Part shown: positions 1 to 9,200 of the stretch, piece after piece
Layout: each line of letters opens with the position of its first letter
How positions within the stretch are numbered: position 1 is the stretch's first letter
NCBI GenBank assembly: GCA_027858455.1
Contig: JAQICQ010000021.1
Location: forward strand, 1-15,966
Direction: 5' to 3'
Source of the DNA: Elusimicrobiota bacterium
Lineage (GTDB): Bacteria > CG03 > SLGR01 > JAGXOG01
Length of the DNA: 15,966 nucleotides
Translations under genes and position numbers: made by a program
The notes under the pieces: model-generated
Told to the model about the DNA's origin: nothing
What the model saw: the letters and a program-made list of their open reading frames with translations, nothing else
The model's database searches: none

Positions 1-263
1 TCATTTTCACTGTATGGTAATTTAATTATTGCCGGCTTATTAAATTTTTTAACGGATTTATAAAGTTTAAAATCCCATGCATCTTTTAATGGGTTTACAT
101 CGGCATTGTAACTTCCTCCGGGAATAGTATCATAACTTAATTTTTTTATGCTTACATAATTATCTTCGCTCAATGTGTCTTTATCCAATATAACCTCTAC
201 GCCGTCTTCATTCATTATTTTTCCGCCTGATTTGGCTGTAACTTTCTCCCATAAACTTTTTGC
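1..263 (-). other. Beginning of a ZU5-like beta-sandwich domain (truncated by window)
   Basis: After the last FnIII the sequence reads 'K-S-G-G-K-I', then 'V-E-V-I-L-D-K-D-T-L-S-E-D' and 'Y-V-S-I-K-K', and later 'F-N-K-P-A-I-I-K-L-P-Y'. This matches the bacterial ZU5-like pattern in which a 'GG..l....G..v.iP.gALs.dt.Isi' opening is followed by 'f.kPv.ltlpy'. In other secreted multidomain proteins such modules sit between FnIII regions and a C-terminal Ig or anchoring domain. The domain is cut off by the window edge. Confidence 0.5.
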
Positions 264-3263
264 TTCTACCTCTACCTGATTAGAATAATCCGAAAGTCCC
301 AAACCGTCATAAATCCTTACCGAATAATAGTATTTAACTCCGTCAGAAAGATTATTGTCAACATATTCTGTGGTCCCCTGCGCTAAAGTTTCTAAAGAAC
401 CTAAATATACTCCGGTAATTGTAGATCGGTAAATTTCGTAAGAAACTACATCTTCCTCCGGATAAGTCCAATTTAAAACAGCATAACCTCCCTCACCGGG
501 TTTTTCACCCGGAATATGCCGGGCTGATAGAGAAGTTATGGTTTCAGGCAGTATATTTTTCAATTCAACATAAATTTTGTTTGAGTCATTTGACACCAAA
601 CTCCAGGAATCAACTGTATTAACCGTAAAATAATATGTAGCATTTAATGTAAGCCCTGTAACTATATGTTGTCTTTTACTGCCCGGCATTATCTGCCCTG
701 TAGAAATTACCAGATTACGGCCGCTGTTTTCAATAGCAGAAGTTGAATACAGAATATTGAATTTACCGTCTATTATAGTGCCGACGGTTCCGTCTTCACC
801 GGGCGCTGTCCATTCAATTTTTACCGTTCTTTCATCATCTTCCGACCTGAATCCGGTTAAATCATCTATAGCAGAAGGCGGTATTCCTAAAGGAATGGTT
901 GAGGAAGGTGCTGAGAATGCTCCGCTATTGGCGGCATTATCATAGGCTTTTATATAAAAATAATATTCAAGTTTTGGATTAAGTCCGGTTGCAATCTCTT
1001 CTTCTCGATATCCGGAACTTCCCCCTACAGCACGGTTATCCTTTAAAACTTTCGCTCCCTCTGCATCTTCTTCGGTTGAATACCTGATTTCATAATATTC
1101 AGCGCTTCCCGCAATACCATCATCTCCCGGAGCCGTCCAGTAAAGTTCTATATATCCTTCTTTATTACCGGCAACTGCAACTAAATCTGTAATTCTTGCA
1201 GGCGATGTAGTATCGGCGCCTGCATAAGGATAGGTAGCGAATATTACTGACGAAGCACTTATATTTCCCACATTATCGGTTGCTGTCATATAGTAATAAT
1301 TGGTAGTATTATTTTCCAGATTCATATGCTGATCTGTTGAAGGCGGATGCAATACTGCCGTTAACAATTCATAATTCCCGTTCTCTGTAGAATTATAAAT
1401 ATTATATTTAACCAGATCGGGTTCGCTGCCTGTATCCCATTTTATATTTATAAATCCGTCGCCCGGTATAGCTTCGCGACCCTGAGGAGACGCCGGAGCA
1501 AGGTCATTAATACTATATGCTGAATCCTCCGCGGAATCTCCGGATCCTTCATTTGACGAATAGGCTCTGACAATATAATAATATGTCGTCATATCGGTTA
1601 TACCTGTCGTGTCATTAAAGTTATTTGTTCCGGAAGACAGAGTTACATAATTAGTGTAATCATAAACTCCCGATATTGTACTTTTATAAATCCTGTACTC
1701 CGTTACATCGTTATCTTTATTCCCGTCATGGGCCGACAGTGTCCAGTTAAGCGTTATACTGCCTCCGTTATCGGATACCGTATCAAGCGCTGTTACCGAT
1801 AGAGGCGCGGGGGGAGGATTATCAACTAATAAAGATAGGGAACTTTCACCGGTTTCAGAAAAACTGTAATTCATGAGAAGTTTAATTGTATATGTACTTT
1901 TAATGAGTGAACTTACATCCCAGTTGCCTATAACTCCTCCGTCGGATTCGGAAGTTGACGAAGATATAATGATATCATCTTCAGATGGGATGCCGGTAGA
2001 ATAAGTTAACTCATATTTTATCAATAAAGCATCCTTTGCGTATCCGTAAATTTTATTTGATGTACCTTTCAATACAGAATATTCAGGCGGAGAAGAAATT
2101 TCCGCTACCGACTCTGATTCATAAGCATAAATTTTGCCCGATTCTGTAATTACAAATAGTTTTCCGTTTGAGACTGCGGGAGTTGAATTTATTGAAGGCG
2201 AAGATGTTTCTACCAAATATTTATTTGTCACCATACCCCCGGTAGAAATACAGTAAAGGTATCCGTTTTCAGAACCCGTATATATCGTATTTTCTGTTGG
2301 AACAGCACCGGAAATATAACTTTTTCCCGATGATTTTCCAAGTGAGACGCTCCAGTTAGTCTGTCCGTTATTTTTATCAATAGAATAGACTATTCCGGCC
2401 GTTGAGGAAAGTACGGCATATACATTATTTTCGTCGCCCGACACAGAAGAAGTAAAAAGACCTTTCCCTCCGGTATTAAGCACCTTAGTTTCCCAAATTT
2501 TATTTTTATCCTCATCCAGTGCATATACCCGTCTTAATGTATCTCCGGGAGCAAAGAAAACATTCCCGCCATAACCGGAGATAGTTGACATTCTGAAAAT
2601 GCCGGTGCCGGTTTCATATTCCCATACTTTATTTAAATTTTTATCTAATTTATAAACAACCCCTTCATTAGAAGCGCAGTATATATAACCGTTATATACC
2701 ATCGGAGAAGACCAAACAGGCTGACCGGATGAAAAAGAATTAAGTATATTTCCCGAAAGATCTAATTTAATTATATCATTTAAGGGAGTTCCCCTTCCAA
2801 GATATATATTTCCTTCATATTCTAAAGGAGAAGATAGATTCTTCCCTCCGATATTGCTCTCCCGGAGAACATTACCACTTGCAGCATCCAGGCTGTATAA
2901 TTTCCCTTTTCGTGTAGAGATATAACAAATTCCGTCATATATAAGAGGTGAGGCATCTACCCAACCGTCAACGGAAGTTTTCCAGATGACTTCCCCATTC
3001 TCTGATGTAAATGCATATACCGAACCCGCCCTGTTTCCCACATATACAACCCCGTTTGCTACAACAGGCGAACAGATCGACGGAGAAAACATATTATAAC
3101 TCCATATTTTAGTTAAAGGAGGCTCAACATGTCTTATCCGGTAAGCTGTTTTGTCGGAAGTCCCCATAAACTCCGGCCAATCAAATGCATTTGAAATTTT
3201 TATATTTATAAGCGCCAGAAAAACAGATAATATTATTATTTTAAATTTTTTATAATTTTTCAT
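1..3263 (-). CDS. Secreted PQQ-like propeller / FnIII multidomain protein (3'-partial)
   Basis: The ATG at 3263..3261 opens an uninterrupted frame to the left edge (1087 complete codons, no stop). Residues 1-26 form a Sec signal peptide: basic start (MKNYKKFK), hydrophobic core (IIILSVFLALI) and likely cleavage after S-N-A. Residues 27-385 form a PQQ-like propeller with eight 'G-x-[VIL]-Y-x-[LIF]' strand motifs. Residues 386-482 form an Ig-like domain. Five FnIII domains follow (483-587, 588-687, 688-795, 796-905, 906-1000), then a ZU5-like start (from 1001). The third and fourth FnIII carry the 'APG[DE]DG' turn also found in the upstream giant gene. The start is supported by the signal peptide, a weak AGG six bases upstream and the 1-base overlap with the preceding stop, which suggests translational coupling. 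Residues of PQQ-dependent dehydrogenases are not evident, so this is probably a structural or binding propeller rather than an enzyme. Confidence 0.93.
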   Translation of the reverse strand, partial: MKNYKKFKIIILSVFLALINIKISNAFDWPEFMGTSDKTAYRIRHVEPPLTKIWSYNMFSPSICSPVVANGVVYVGNRAGSVYAFTSENGEVIWKTSVDGWVDASPLIYDGICYISTRKGKLYSLDAASGNVLRESNIGGKNLSSPLEYEGNIYLGRGTPLNDIIKLDLSGNILNSFSSGQPVWSSPMVYNGYIYCASNEGVVYKLDKNLNKVWEYETGTGIFRMSTISGYGGNVFFAPGDTLRRVYALDEDKNKIWETKVLNTGGKGLFTSSVSGDENNVYAVLSSTAGIVYSIDKNNGQTNWSVSLGKSSGKSYISGAVPTENTIYTGSENGYLYCISTGGMVTNKYLVETSSPSINSTPAVSNGKLFVITESGKIYAYESESVAEISSPPEYSVLKGTSNKIYGYAKDALLIKYELTYSTGIPSEDDIIISSSTSESDGGVIGNWDVSSLIKSTYTIKLLMNYSFSETGESSLSLLVDNPPPAPLSVTALDTVSDNGGSITLNWTLSAHDGNKDNDVTEYRIYKSTISGVYDYTNYVTLSSGTNNFNDTTGITDMTTYYYIVRAYSSNEGSGDSAEDSAYSINDLAPASPQGREAIPGDGFINIKWDTGSEPDLVKYNIYNSTENGNYELLTAVLHPPSTDQHMNLENNTTNYYYMTATDNVGNISASSVIFATYPYAGADTTSPARITDLVAVAGNKEGYIELYWTAPGDDGIAGSAEYYEIRYSTEEDAEGAKVLKDNRAVGGSSGYREEEIATGLNPKLEYYFYIKAYDNAANSGAFSAPSSTIPLGIPPSAIDDLTGFRSEDDERTVKIEWTAPGEDGTVGTIIDGKFNILYSTSAIENSGRNLVISTGQIMPGSKRQHIVTGLTLNATYYFTVNTVDSWSLVSNDSNKIYVELKNILPETITSLSARHIPGEKPGEGGYAVLNWTYPEEDVVSYEIYRSTITGVYLGSLETLAQGTTEYVDNNLSDGVKYYYSVRIYDGLGLSDYSNQVEVEAKSLWEKVTAKSGGKIMNEDGVEVILDKDTLSEDNYVSIKKLSYDTIPGGSYNADVNPLKDAWDFKLYKSVKKFNKPAIIKLPYSEN
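264..1817 (-). other. Five consecutive fibronectin type III domains
   Basis: Domain starts at about 1817, 1502, 1202, 878 and 548. Each has the FnIII core: an early 'I-x-[LI]-x-W' strand (ITLNWT, INIKWD, IELYWT, VKIEWT, AVLNWT), a central 'Y-x-I-Y' or 'Y-x-I-[RL]-Y' strand, and a final 'Y-Y-[YF]-x-[VIT]-x-[AV]-x-D' strand. Domains 3 and 4 carry the insertion type with APG[DE]DG seen in the giant gene; domains 1, 2 and 5 are the 'Y-R-[IS]-T-I-[ST]-G-x-Y' or 'NIYNS' type, so two FnIII subfamilies are mixed in one protein. Confidence 0.85.
1818..2109 (-). other. Ig-like linker domain after the propeller
   Basis: About 97 residues. Features seen: an early 'G-T-S-N-K-I-Y-G-Y-A' strand, a central 'K-Y-E-L-T-Y-S-T-G' strand, and 'G-N-W-D-V-S-S-L-I-K-S-T-Y-T-I-K-L', which matches the 'W-D-x-x-x-L-x-x-x-Y-T-[IL]-[KR]-L' ending of a common bacterial Ig-like module found next to FnIII domains. 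Ends at a proline-rich linker (NPPPAP). The family assignment comes from memory of the pattern, without a profile search. Confidence 0.55.
2110..3185 (-). other. PQQ-like (PQQ_2 type) 8-bladed beta-propeller domain
   Basis: Eight blade-like motifs occur in order: GSVYAF, GKLYSLD, DIIKLD, GVVYKLD, RRVYALD, GIVYSID, GYLYCIS and GKIYAYE. Most are followed by a short loop with Gly/Asn and then a strand containing W (e.g. EVIWKTSV, KVWEYETG, TNWSVSLG). 'SSP..YNG..Y' type strands precede many motifs. This is the usual pattern of PQQ-like/BamB-type propellers. It directly follows the signal peptide, so it would be the exposed N-terminal domain of the mature protein. Confidence 0.85.
3186..3263 (-). 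other. Sec signal peptide of the downstream protein
   Basis: The first 26 residues have a lysine-rich n-region, a run of Ile/Leu/Val/Phe/Ala from about residue 9 to 19, and a polar c-region ending S-N-A before F-D-W. The h-region is A/T-rich at the DNA level. No lipobox cysteine is present, so signal peptidase I cleavage is expected rather than lipidation. Confidence 0.85.
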
Positions 3264-3272
3264 TATGGACCT
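3261..3272 (-). promoter_or_regulatory. TAATG stop/start overlap with weak Shine-Dalgarno
   Basis: Read on the minus strand, the giant gene ends ..CCA-TAA and the downstream ATG uses the final A of that stop (shared base 3263). A short AGG (complement of 3270..3272) sits six bases before the ATG. This geometry is typical of translational coupling by re-initiation. No promoter or terminator fits between the genes, so they are probably on one transcript. Confidence 0.75.
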
Positions 3273-6200
3273 ATATTTATTGCATGTATCCTTCCGTCAG
3301 CCGTACCTAAATATATTCTATTTTTCCCAAGATTTACAGTCGGATTTGATATCACGGGACTGCCTAAATTTTTAGGATATCCGCTTCTTAAAGTAGTTCC
3401 GTCATCTTTGTCAACGGCATAAAAATAACCTTTTTCATCCCCAAAATAGACATAATCGTTTCCGCTACCTATTTCCAGCCAGTTACCCTGAAGCATAACC
3501 GGATAAGTTTCACCTATTATTCCCTCGGCCTGATATGGCGAACTCCATGCCAGCGTTCCGGAAGCAGTATCTATTTTATATAATTTACCATCATCGTTTC
3601 CAAAATACAAATATTTCATTCCGTCCGCTTCAGAAAAAATACTTTTAAATAAACCGCCTTTTATCGAAGCGCCTGTATTGTATTCCCCGTCAGTCTGGCC
3701 TGCCCTGTTTGTCCACCCGGCAGGAATTGTCGTTAAATTCCCCGAAGTTCTGCAATATACTTTACCGTCTCCGGAAGCGGCAAATAAAAAATTTGAATTT
3801 AGGTTTTCAGCATAATACCCGCTTTCTATCGTAAATCTACTTACTGCGGCGCCGGCGGCAAAGCTTGAAGTTTCTGTCCCGTCAGCTAAATCAACCCTGA
3901 AAACATTGCCGTTGTCGGATGAAGTCCACAGAGCATTTATTCCGTTAAATCCGTCCATAACAGCAGGCGACCCTTTAAGAGTTCCGGAAAGAGTTCCGTC
4001 CCAACCGGATGTCGTCTCTCCTGTATTTTTATCAAGCTTATAAACTCTTCCGTCGGCACAGGGAATATACAAATAGTCTCTTACCGCTACAAAACTTGCA
4101 GCGGCGCCTAAATTCTTTGACCACATAAGCGTAGAAGAATTACCGTCGTCCCTCAGTTTATAAACAATACCGCTATCATCGCCGAAATAGACATATATAT
4201 TTCCGGATTCTTCTGCGCCGTTTATATCCGTTCTTATCTTCGCACCTACATCATATTTCCAGTCAAGATTACCGCTTGCATCAAAGGATTTTAAGATTCC
4301 GTCATCAGCAGCGCCAAAGACATCATTATTTCCATAATATGAATAAACTGCCGAATAAACCGGCACTGACCCTTTACTGACATTAACCCAGTCAGTTTTT
4401 AATTTTTCTGTGGCAGTAAGCGCGCCGGAATTTTCCGGAGCGATATCAGTTATATCCTGATATACTTTTGAAGGGGAGTCTCTTAAACTTATATCAACTT
4501 CCCCGTCAATAATTGCCCTGAACGTATTCGGAGTTGAAGTAGAAGCCGCGGATGATAATTTTACGGCGGCAAAATATGTATTTGTCTCCTGAGGTCCGAC
4601 AGTAGTTAAAGGACCGGTAGAAAATGAGATATCAACTATCTGGTAACCGGCGTTTAAACTGAATGAATTACTTGAAACTACGGATATATATTCATCTAAA
4701 TTAATATCAAACATTACCGATGAATAATCAGTTGAATTATGAACTATATAGATATTTTCAAAAAGATTTTGCGCCTGGGCAGTAGTTAATTGTGTCGTTC
4801 CGTCATCAAATTTCACCCTAACTTTCTCTAATTCAACCGAATTTAATCCCGTCTGGCATTCGTTTGTAACATCAAACCTTAAAAGACCTATTTTTGAACT
4901 GTCGTTTGCTTTAGCAAAAGATGCTGTTATCGAAGACACATTAACAGTATGGACACTGTTATCTACATATAAACCTGTTATCTCATTCTGAGGGGCCGCG
5001 CTTATATCATTATCATTATTTAATATCATCCTGTAATATCCTCCGGCTGACAGCATATGACCATCTATGTCGGGGGTGGATACCCCCACAAATATAGCTG
5101 ACTGCAGGGAAGTTGTAGACAGGTCAATCCCTAAATCCTCCAATCTATATATGTGCGGCGAATAATTATCGGCTGCTCCGCCGGTTAATATAAATACAAC
5201 TGTATCGGTCCATCCTCCGGCAGAATCCGTTCCGAGAGCAATTTCAATCTTTGACCTTCTTGCCAGTATATTATTGTTTTCGGGGAAACTTACCGTATTG
5301 GAAGGTAAAGTAATAGCGCGGTTATTTGCCGCGTATTCCGTAGGAGTATTAAAATCCGTAATATCGTCCTTGTCAATATCCGTATCTGTACCTTCTAAAG
5401 GATATCGTCCTATAGTTTTCGGAGAAACCAACCCTCCGGCTGCAGTTTCCTCATAAGAAACTTTCTGCGCTTGATTGTTATAATAGTTATTTAAAGTATC
5501 TTCCCAGGAAACCCTGTCGGCAACCTGACCGTTAGTGTTTTCTAAAACTATATAATCAGTGTCTGAGTTTAAGCCCGAAGCGCCGAATCTGTTTTCATAA
5601 GTATTTAAAATATCATCCACCGAAGAAGAATCCAACCCGTTAAAAGAGTTCGGATAAAATTTTCCCGTAAAAGAAAAAGGATTCATATTGGAATTATATA
5701 TCTTCCAGCCCGATATTGTTACGGTATCGGCAGTAGTATTATAAATTTCTATGAACTGGCCGGATAATTCTTGGTAAGAAATTTCATTTATCTTTACCGG
5801 CGCAGTTGAAATTGTATTTGAATACGCCGGTGTAGGCGTCGGGTCAATTTCAAAATACTCTTTTGAATTATATATCCGGGAAAAGGATTCGCCGCCGCCT
5901 GTAGCAGCGGGCCACTGAACTTTACCGACATCCAATCCATTACTCTCTTTTAATATGATATGATACGATAAAACGCTGTCTAGATCCTGGGATAAGGCAA
6001 TTTTCTTAAATCCCGATGCAGTCACGGTATCAGCTAAAACACCGAGCCAGACCGTGGTAGTAGAACCGGGAGCAGCAATTGAACCTTCATTATATACAAG
6101 TTCCCAATTCTGAAGTCCTATATCAATATTTCTGTCATTAAATATCTCAACCCAATCGCTGCCGGCCACACCTGCCGCATAAATTTCATTTATCCAGATA

Positions 6201-9200
6201 TTGCCGGATTGGGGCAAGGAAGAAGTAGAATTAGAAATTTCAGAATAATTATAAGGCGGTCCGGCAACTTTATCAAAGGATTTAAGCGCAAAATAATAAG
6301 TCACCCCGATATTAAGACCGTTAACCATTCTTGATTCTGTTTCGCCGATAGTTAAAGGAGTCCAATTCTGCGAAAATTCGGTCGCGGAAGCCCAGTTAGC
6401 GCTATTAATAACTCCGACAGAAGAATATTTTATTTCATAACCGCCTCCGGTATTATTACCTATCGCCCCGTCATCGGCGGGCGCAGACCAGTTTAATTCA
6501 ACCTGTCCTCCGGTAAGGCCCGGAGTTACAAAAAGATCGGTTGTCGCTACCGGAGGAACAGTATCTTTCATGACATAAAACAGATCTTCTGTAATACCGG
6601 AATTCCCGACCATATCAAATACCTGAACATTTACATAATTTTTACCGTTAGTCAGAGAAGAAAAATAGACTTCCCAGTTAGTTGAATACAGAGAGTTATT
6701 TAACCCTGAAAATACCGTCTGCCAGGAGAGAATCTGTGTGCCCGTCCTTGCCGAAGAAGTCCATACATCATACTCCAGGCGGTCTATTAGAGAAAGATTA
6801 TCTTCAATATCTATATCATAAGTCGTTCCCGAAGTATTCCTCCAGGTATCGTCACCGGTTTGATTATCAACTGCTGCCGGCGGTATGGTATCTTTTTTAA
6901 TATAAAAAGCATCTTCGGATACATTTGAATAGTTCCCCGCCCTGTCAGCAGATCTAACCGAGATGTAATTATAGCCCGGCTGCAGATTATCCCAGCAGGG
7001 CGTTGCAACCGACCAATCCTGAACATAAGAATTGGAACTAATTGATGTTACCGCAGCTCTCCAGTCATCTATTAATTCTCCCGACATACCAACCTGGGAA
7101 TAAACTTTTGTCTCTATCTTTGAAAGACGGCTCCCGCCCGTATCGTCGGCATCAACATTATAGGTTGCAATATTAGAATTTCTCCACGTATTATCACCTG
7201 ACTGGTTATCCGTAAGTGTGGGAGGCACTTCGTCGTAAAGATCGCTGGTTACATCGGCGCATTCGTAATTATAATTAGAAATTGCCGATATGTGCTCGGT
7301 CCCGGCGATCCATACACCTTCAACCCATTGTCTTGTTTTCATTGAAGAGGCTCCGTCTATTCCCATTAGAATTAAATTATTGACATTGGGATCGGATTCC
7401 ATCTTTAACCATTTTATATCACCATTCCAATTATAAGAATCCTGAAAAGCATTTGAAGGGGTACGCTCCCATCCTCCCGAAAGTGTCCAGTAAGTATAAG
7501 AAAAAATATCATCGGTGGCGCCTATATCTTCAACTCCTACTGCTATACATCTTCCTGAATCTTTCTCCCATTTAATATCGGTAATCCGTGTCGCATTTCC
7601 GGACATTCCTGTATTCTCAGTCGGAAGGGCCCCCCACACGGAACCGTCCCAGATAGAGACATTCCAGTCATTTAAAGCATCTATTGAGGTAAATCCTATT
7701 CTGTCCGCGCCGGGGTCAGCATCAATTTTCAACCAATTTACCGTCCCACCAACATTTGGGCCCGCATAAGGCCCACCGGCATCCCATGAGGATGCGCCGG
7801 CCTGCCAAATATCATATTGAGTAGAAGTCCCTTCTCCCCATATAACCATACAATCCCCTGACAAGGACTCCCAATCCGCGTCAAAGGCCTGTTTTGAATT
7901 TACGGAAGAATTTGTAGTGTTAATTCTCCCGTTTACCCATGAATTACTGTCCCATCTTATAGAATAGATATCACTGTTAGAATCTACTGCCGAAAGCATT
8001 AATTCATTGGTGTCCGGCCGCCCTGAGAGCTTAATCCAGTATATATCTCCCGTCAAACTGCCCAGACTGAGAGAAGTTTCTCCGACTACCCACCCGGCGG
8101 CGCTTGACGACCATACTCTGTATGATACCTCACCGGCGGTACCGTTATAATAAACTACCATTGCCCTTCCGCTGTAATTTTCGTAAGCAATATCAAAAGC
8201 GCGTTTATCCGAATCCGCCGCCGCGATCCCGTTTGATATAAACTCATTTGAAAAAGCAGAGCCGTTAAACCTTTGAACAGTAAGTTGGCCGTCGGAAGAG
8301 AGTACCCCTAACATCTTTTCATCGGAAATCGGAGTATTTGATTTAATTCTCATATATCTTATGATCGCCGCCGCTGACGCTCCCTGGGTCTCCGAAAGCC
8401 ACTGGGCGCTGTCCCACTCCTTCCAGTACGGATTTGTTTGAGTTCCTTTACCGTAAATTACAAGAGCATTTCTCATCCCCGCCACCTGCGCTTGCGCTGT
8501 TGATATATTTGAAATATAAGATAAATTGTTCTTTTCATCATAAGATTGCAGGGCAGCATAATAAGTTACGCCGTTTGTAAGATTTATTAAAGTCTCAACC
8601 TCACTTTGCCCTGAATTTTCCGGCGCCCAACTCTGGGTATAACTGTCGGCCGCGGCCCACACAAATGGAGTATAGGTCGTATATCTTATCTCATATCCTC
8701 CGTCGGGAGGAGGTAAAATATTACCGACGGTTCCGTCGTCTCCCGGAGCAATCCAGGTTAACTCTATCTGCCCTTCATAACTTCCTGTCTGAGCATATAA
8801 ATTAGTTACTTTAGACGGAGAGGTTGTATCAGGTCCGGCATACGCCCAGCTTGTATTTGTGCTTGACAATACTCCACGGTTATCGGCTTTATCAACTGCC
8901 TCCAATGCAAAATAATATGTATTCCCGTCAATAAGGTCCTCTAATGTTTTACTCTCTGTCTGCCCCGGGTTAAGCGGAATCCAGCTCTGAGAATATTCAG
9001 AAGCGCTGTCAAAATCAGCTTGGGAAGTAAAATTACTCTCTGTTTTATATTTTAATATATAACTTTCCGCATTTCCAACAGCGCCGTCGTCACCCGGCGC
9101 GGTCCATGTTAAATCTATCTCCCCCTGGGATCCTGTAGAAGATGTTAAATCCGTTATTCCCGCCGGTGATACAGTATCTTTTAATATGAAGAATATATCA

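Larger units (their letters stand above)
8483..9166 (-). other. FnIII pair, copy 2
   Basis: Two FnIII domains (8819..9166 and 8483..8818). Each has an 'I-[DE]-L-T-W-[TI]-A-P-G-D-D-G' turn, a 'S-Q-S-W-[IA]-P' strand and a 'T-Y-Y-[FA]-A-L' strand. The pair separates the long repeat array from the second propeller-like domain and is very close to the pair at the right edge, including stretches of identical DNA. Confidence 0.9.

Noticed and set aside
757..945. Short plus-strand open frames of 60 to 85 codons, for example 757..945, 7515..7769, 14953..15180 and 15391..15648
   Set aside because: They lie antisense to continuous, domain-rich minus-strand coding sequence, show no domain of their own, and the plus-strand proteins look like out-of-frame translation.
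2110..3185. PQQ-dependent alcohol or glucose dehydrogenase
   Set aside because: Only blade motifs are present; the domain is shorter than these enzymes, I see no vicinal cysteines or other active-site pattern, and it is fused to Ig/FnIII modules, pointing to a structural or binding propeller.
3180..3265. A/T-rich stretch at the gene junction as a promoter or terminator
   Set aside because: It encodes the lysine/isoleucine-rich signal peptide of the downstream gene, and I saw no convincing -35/-10 pair or GC-rich hairpin with a T-run.
5300..5420. Dockerin or EF-hand calcium loop at the 'DTDIDKDDITDF' segment
   Set aside because: The position-12 acidic residue and central Gly of an EF-hand are missing, and the segment matches the normal ending of an LTD domain.
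6811..7026. Minus-strand open frame of 71 codons in another frame
   Set aside because: It overlaps repeat copies 16 and 17 of the giant gene in a different frame, with no recognisable domain; a shadow frame.
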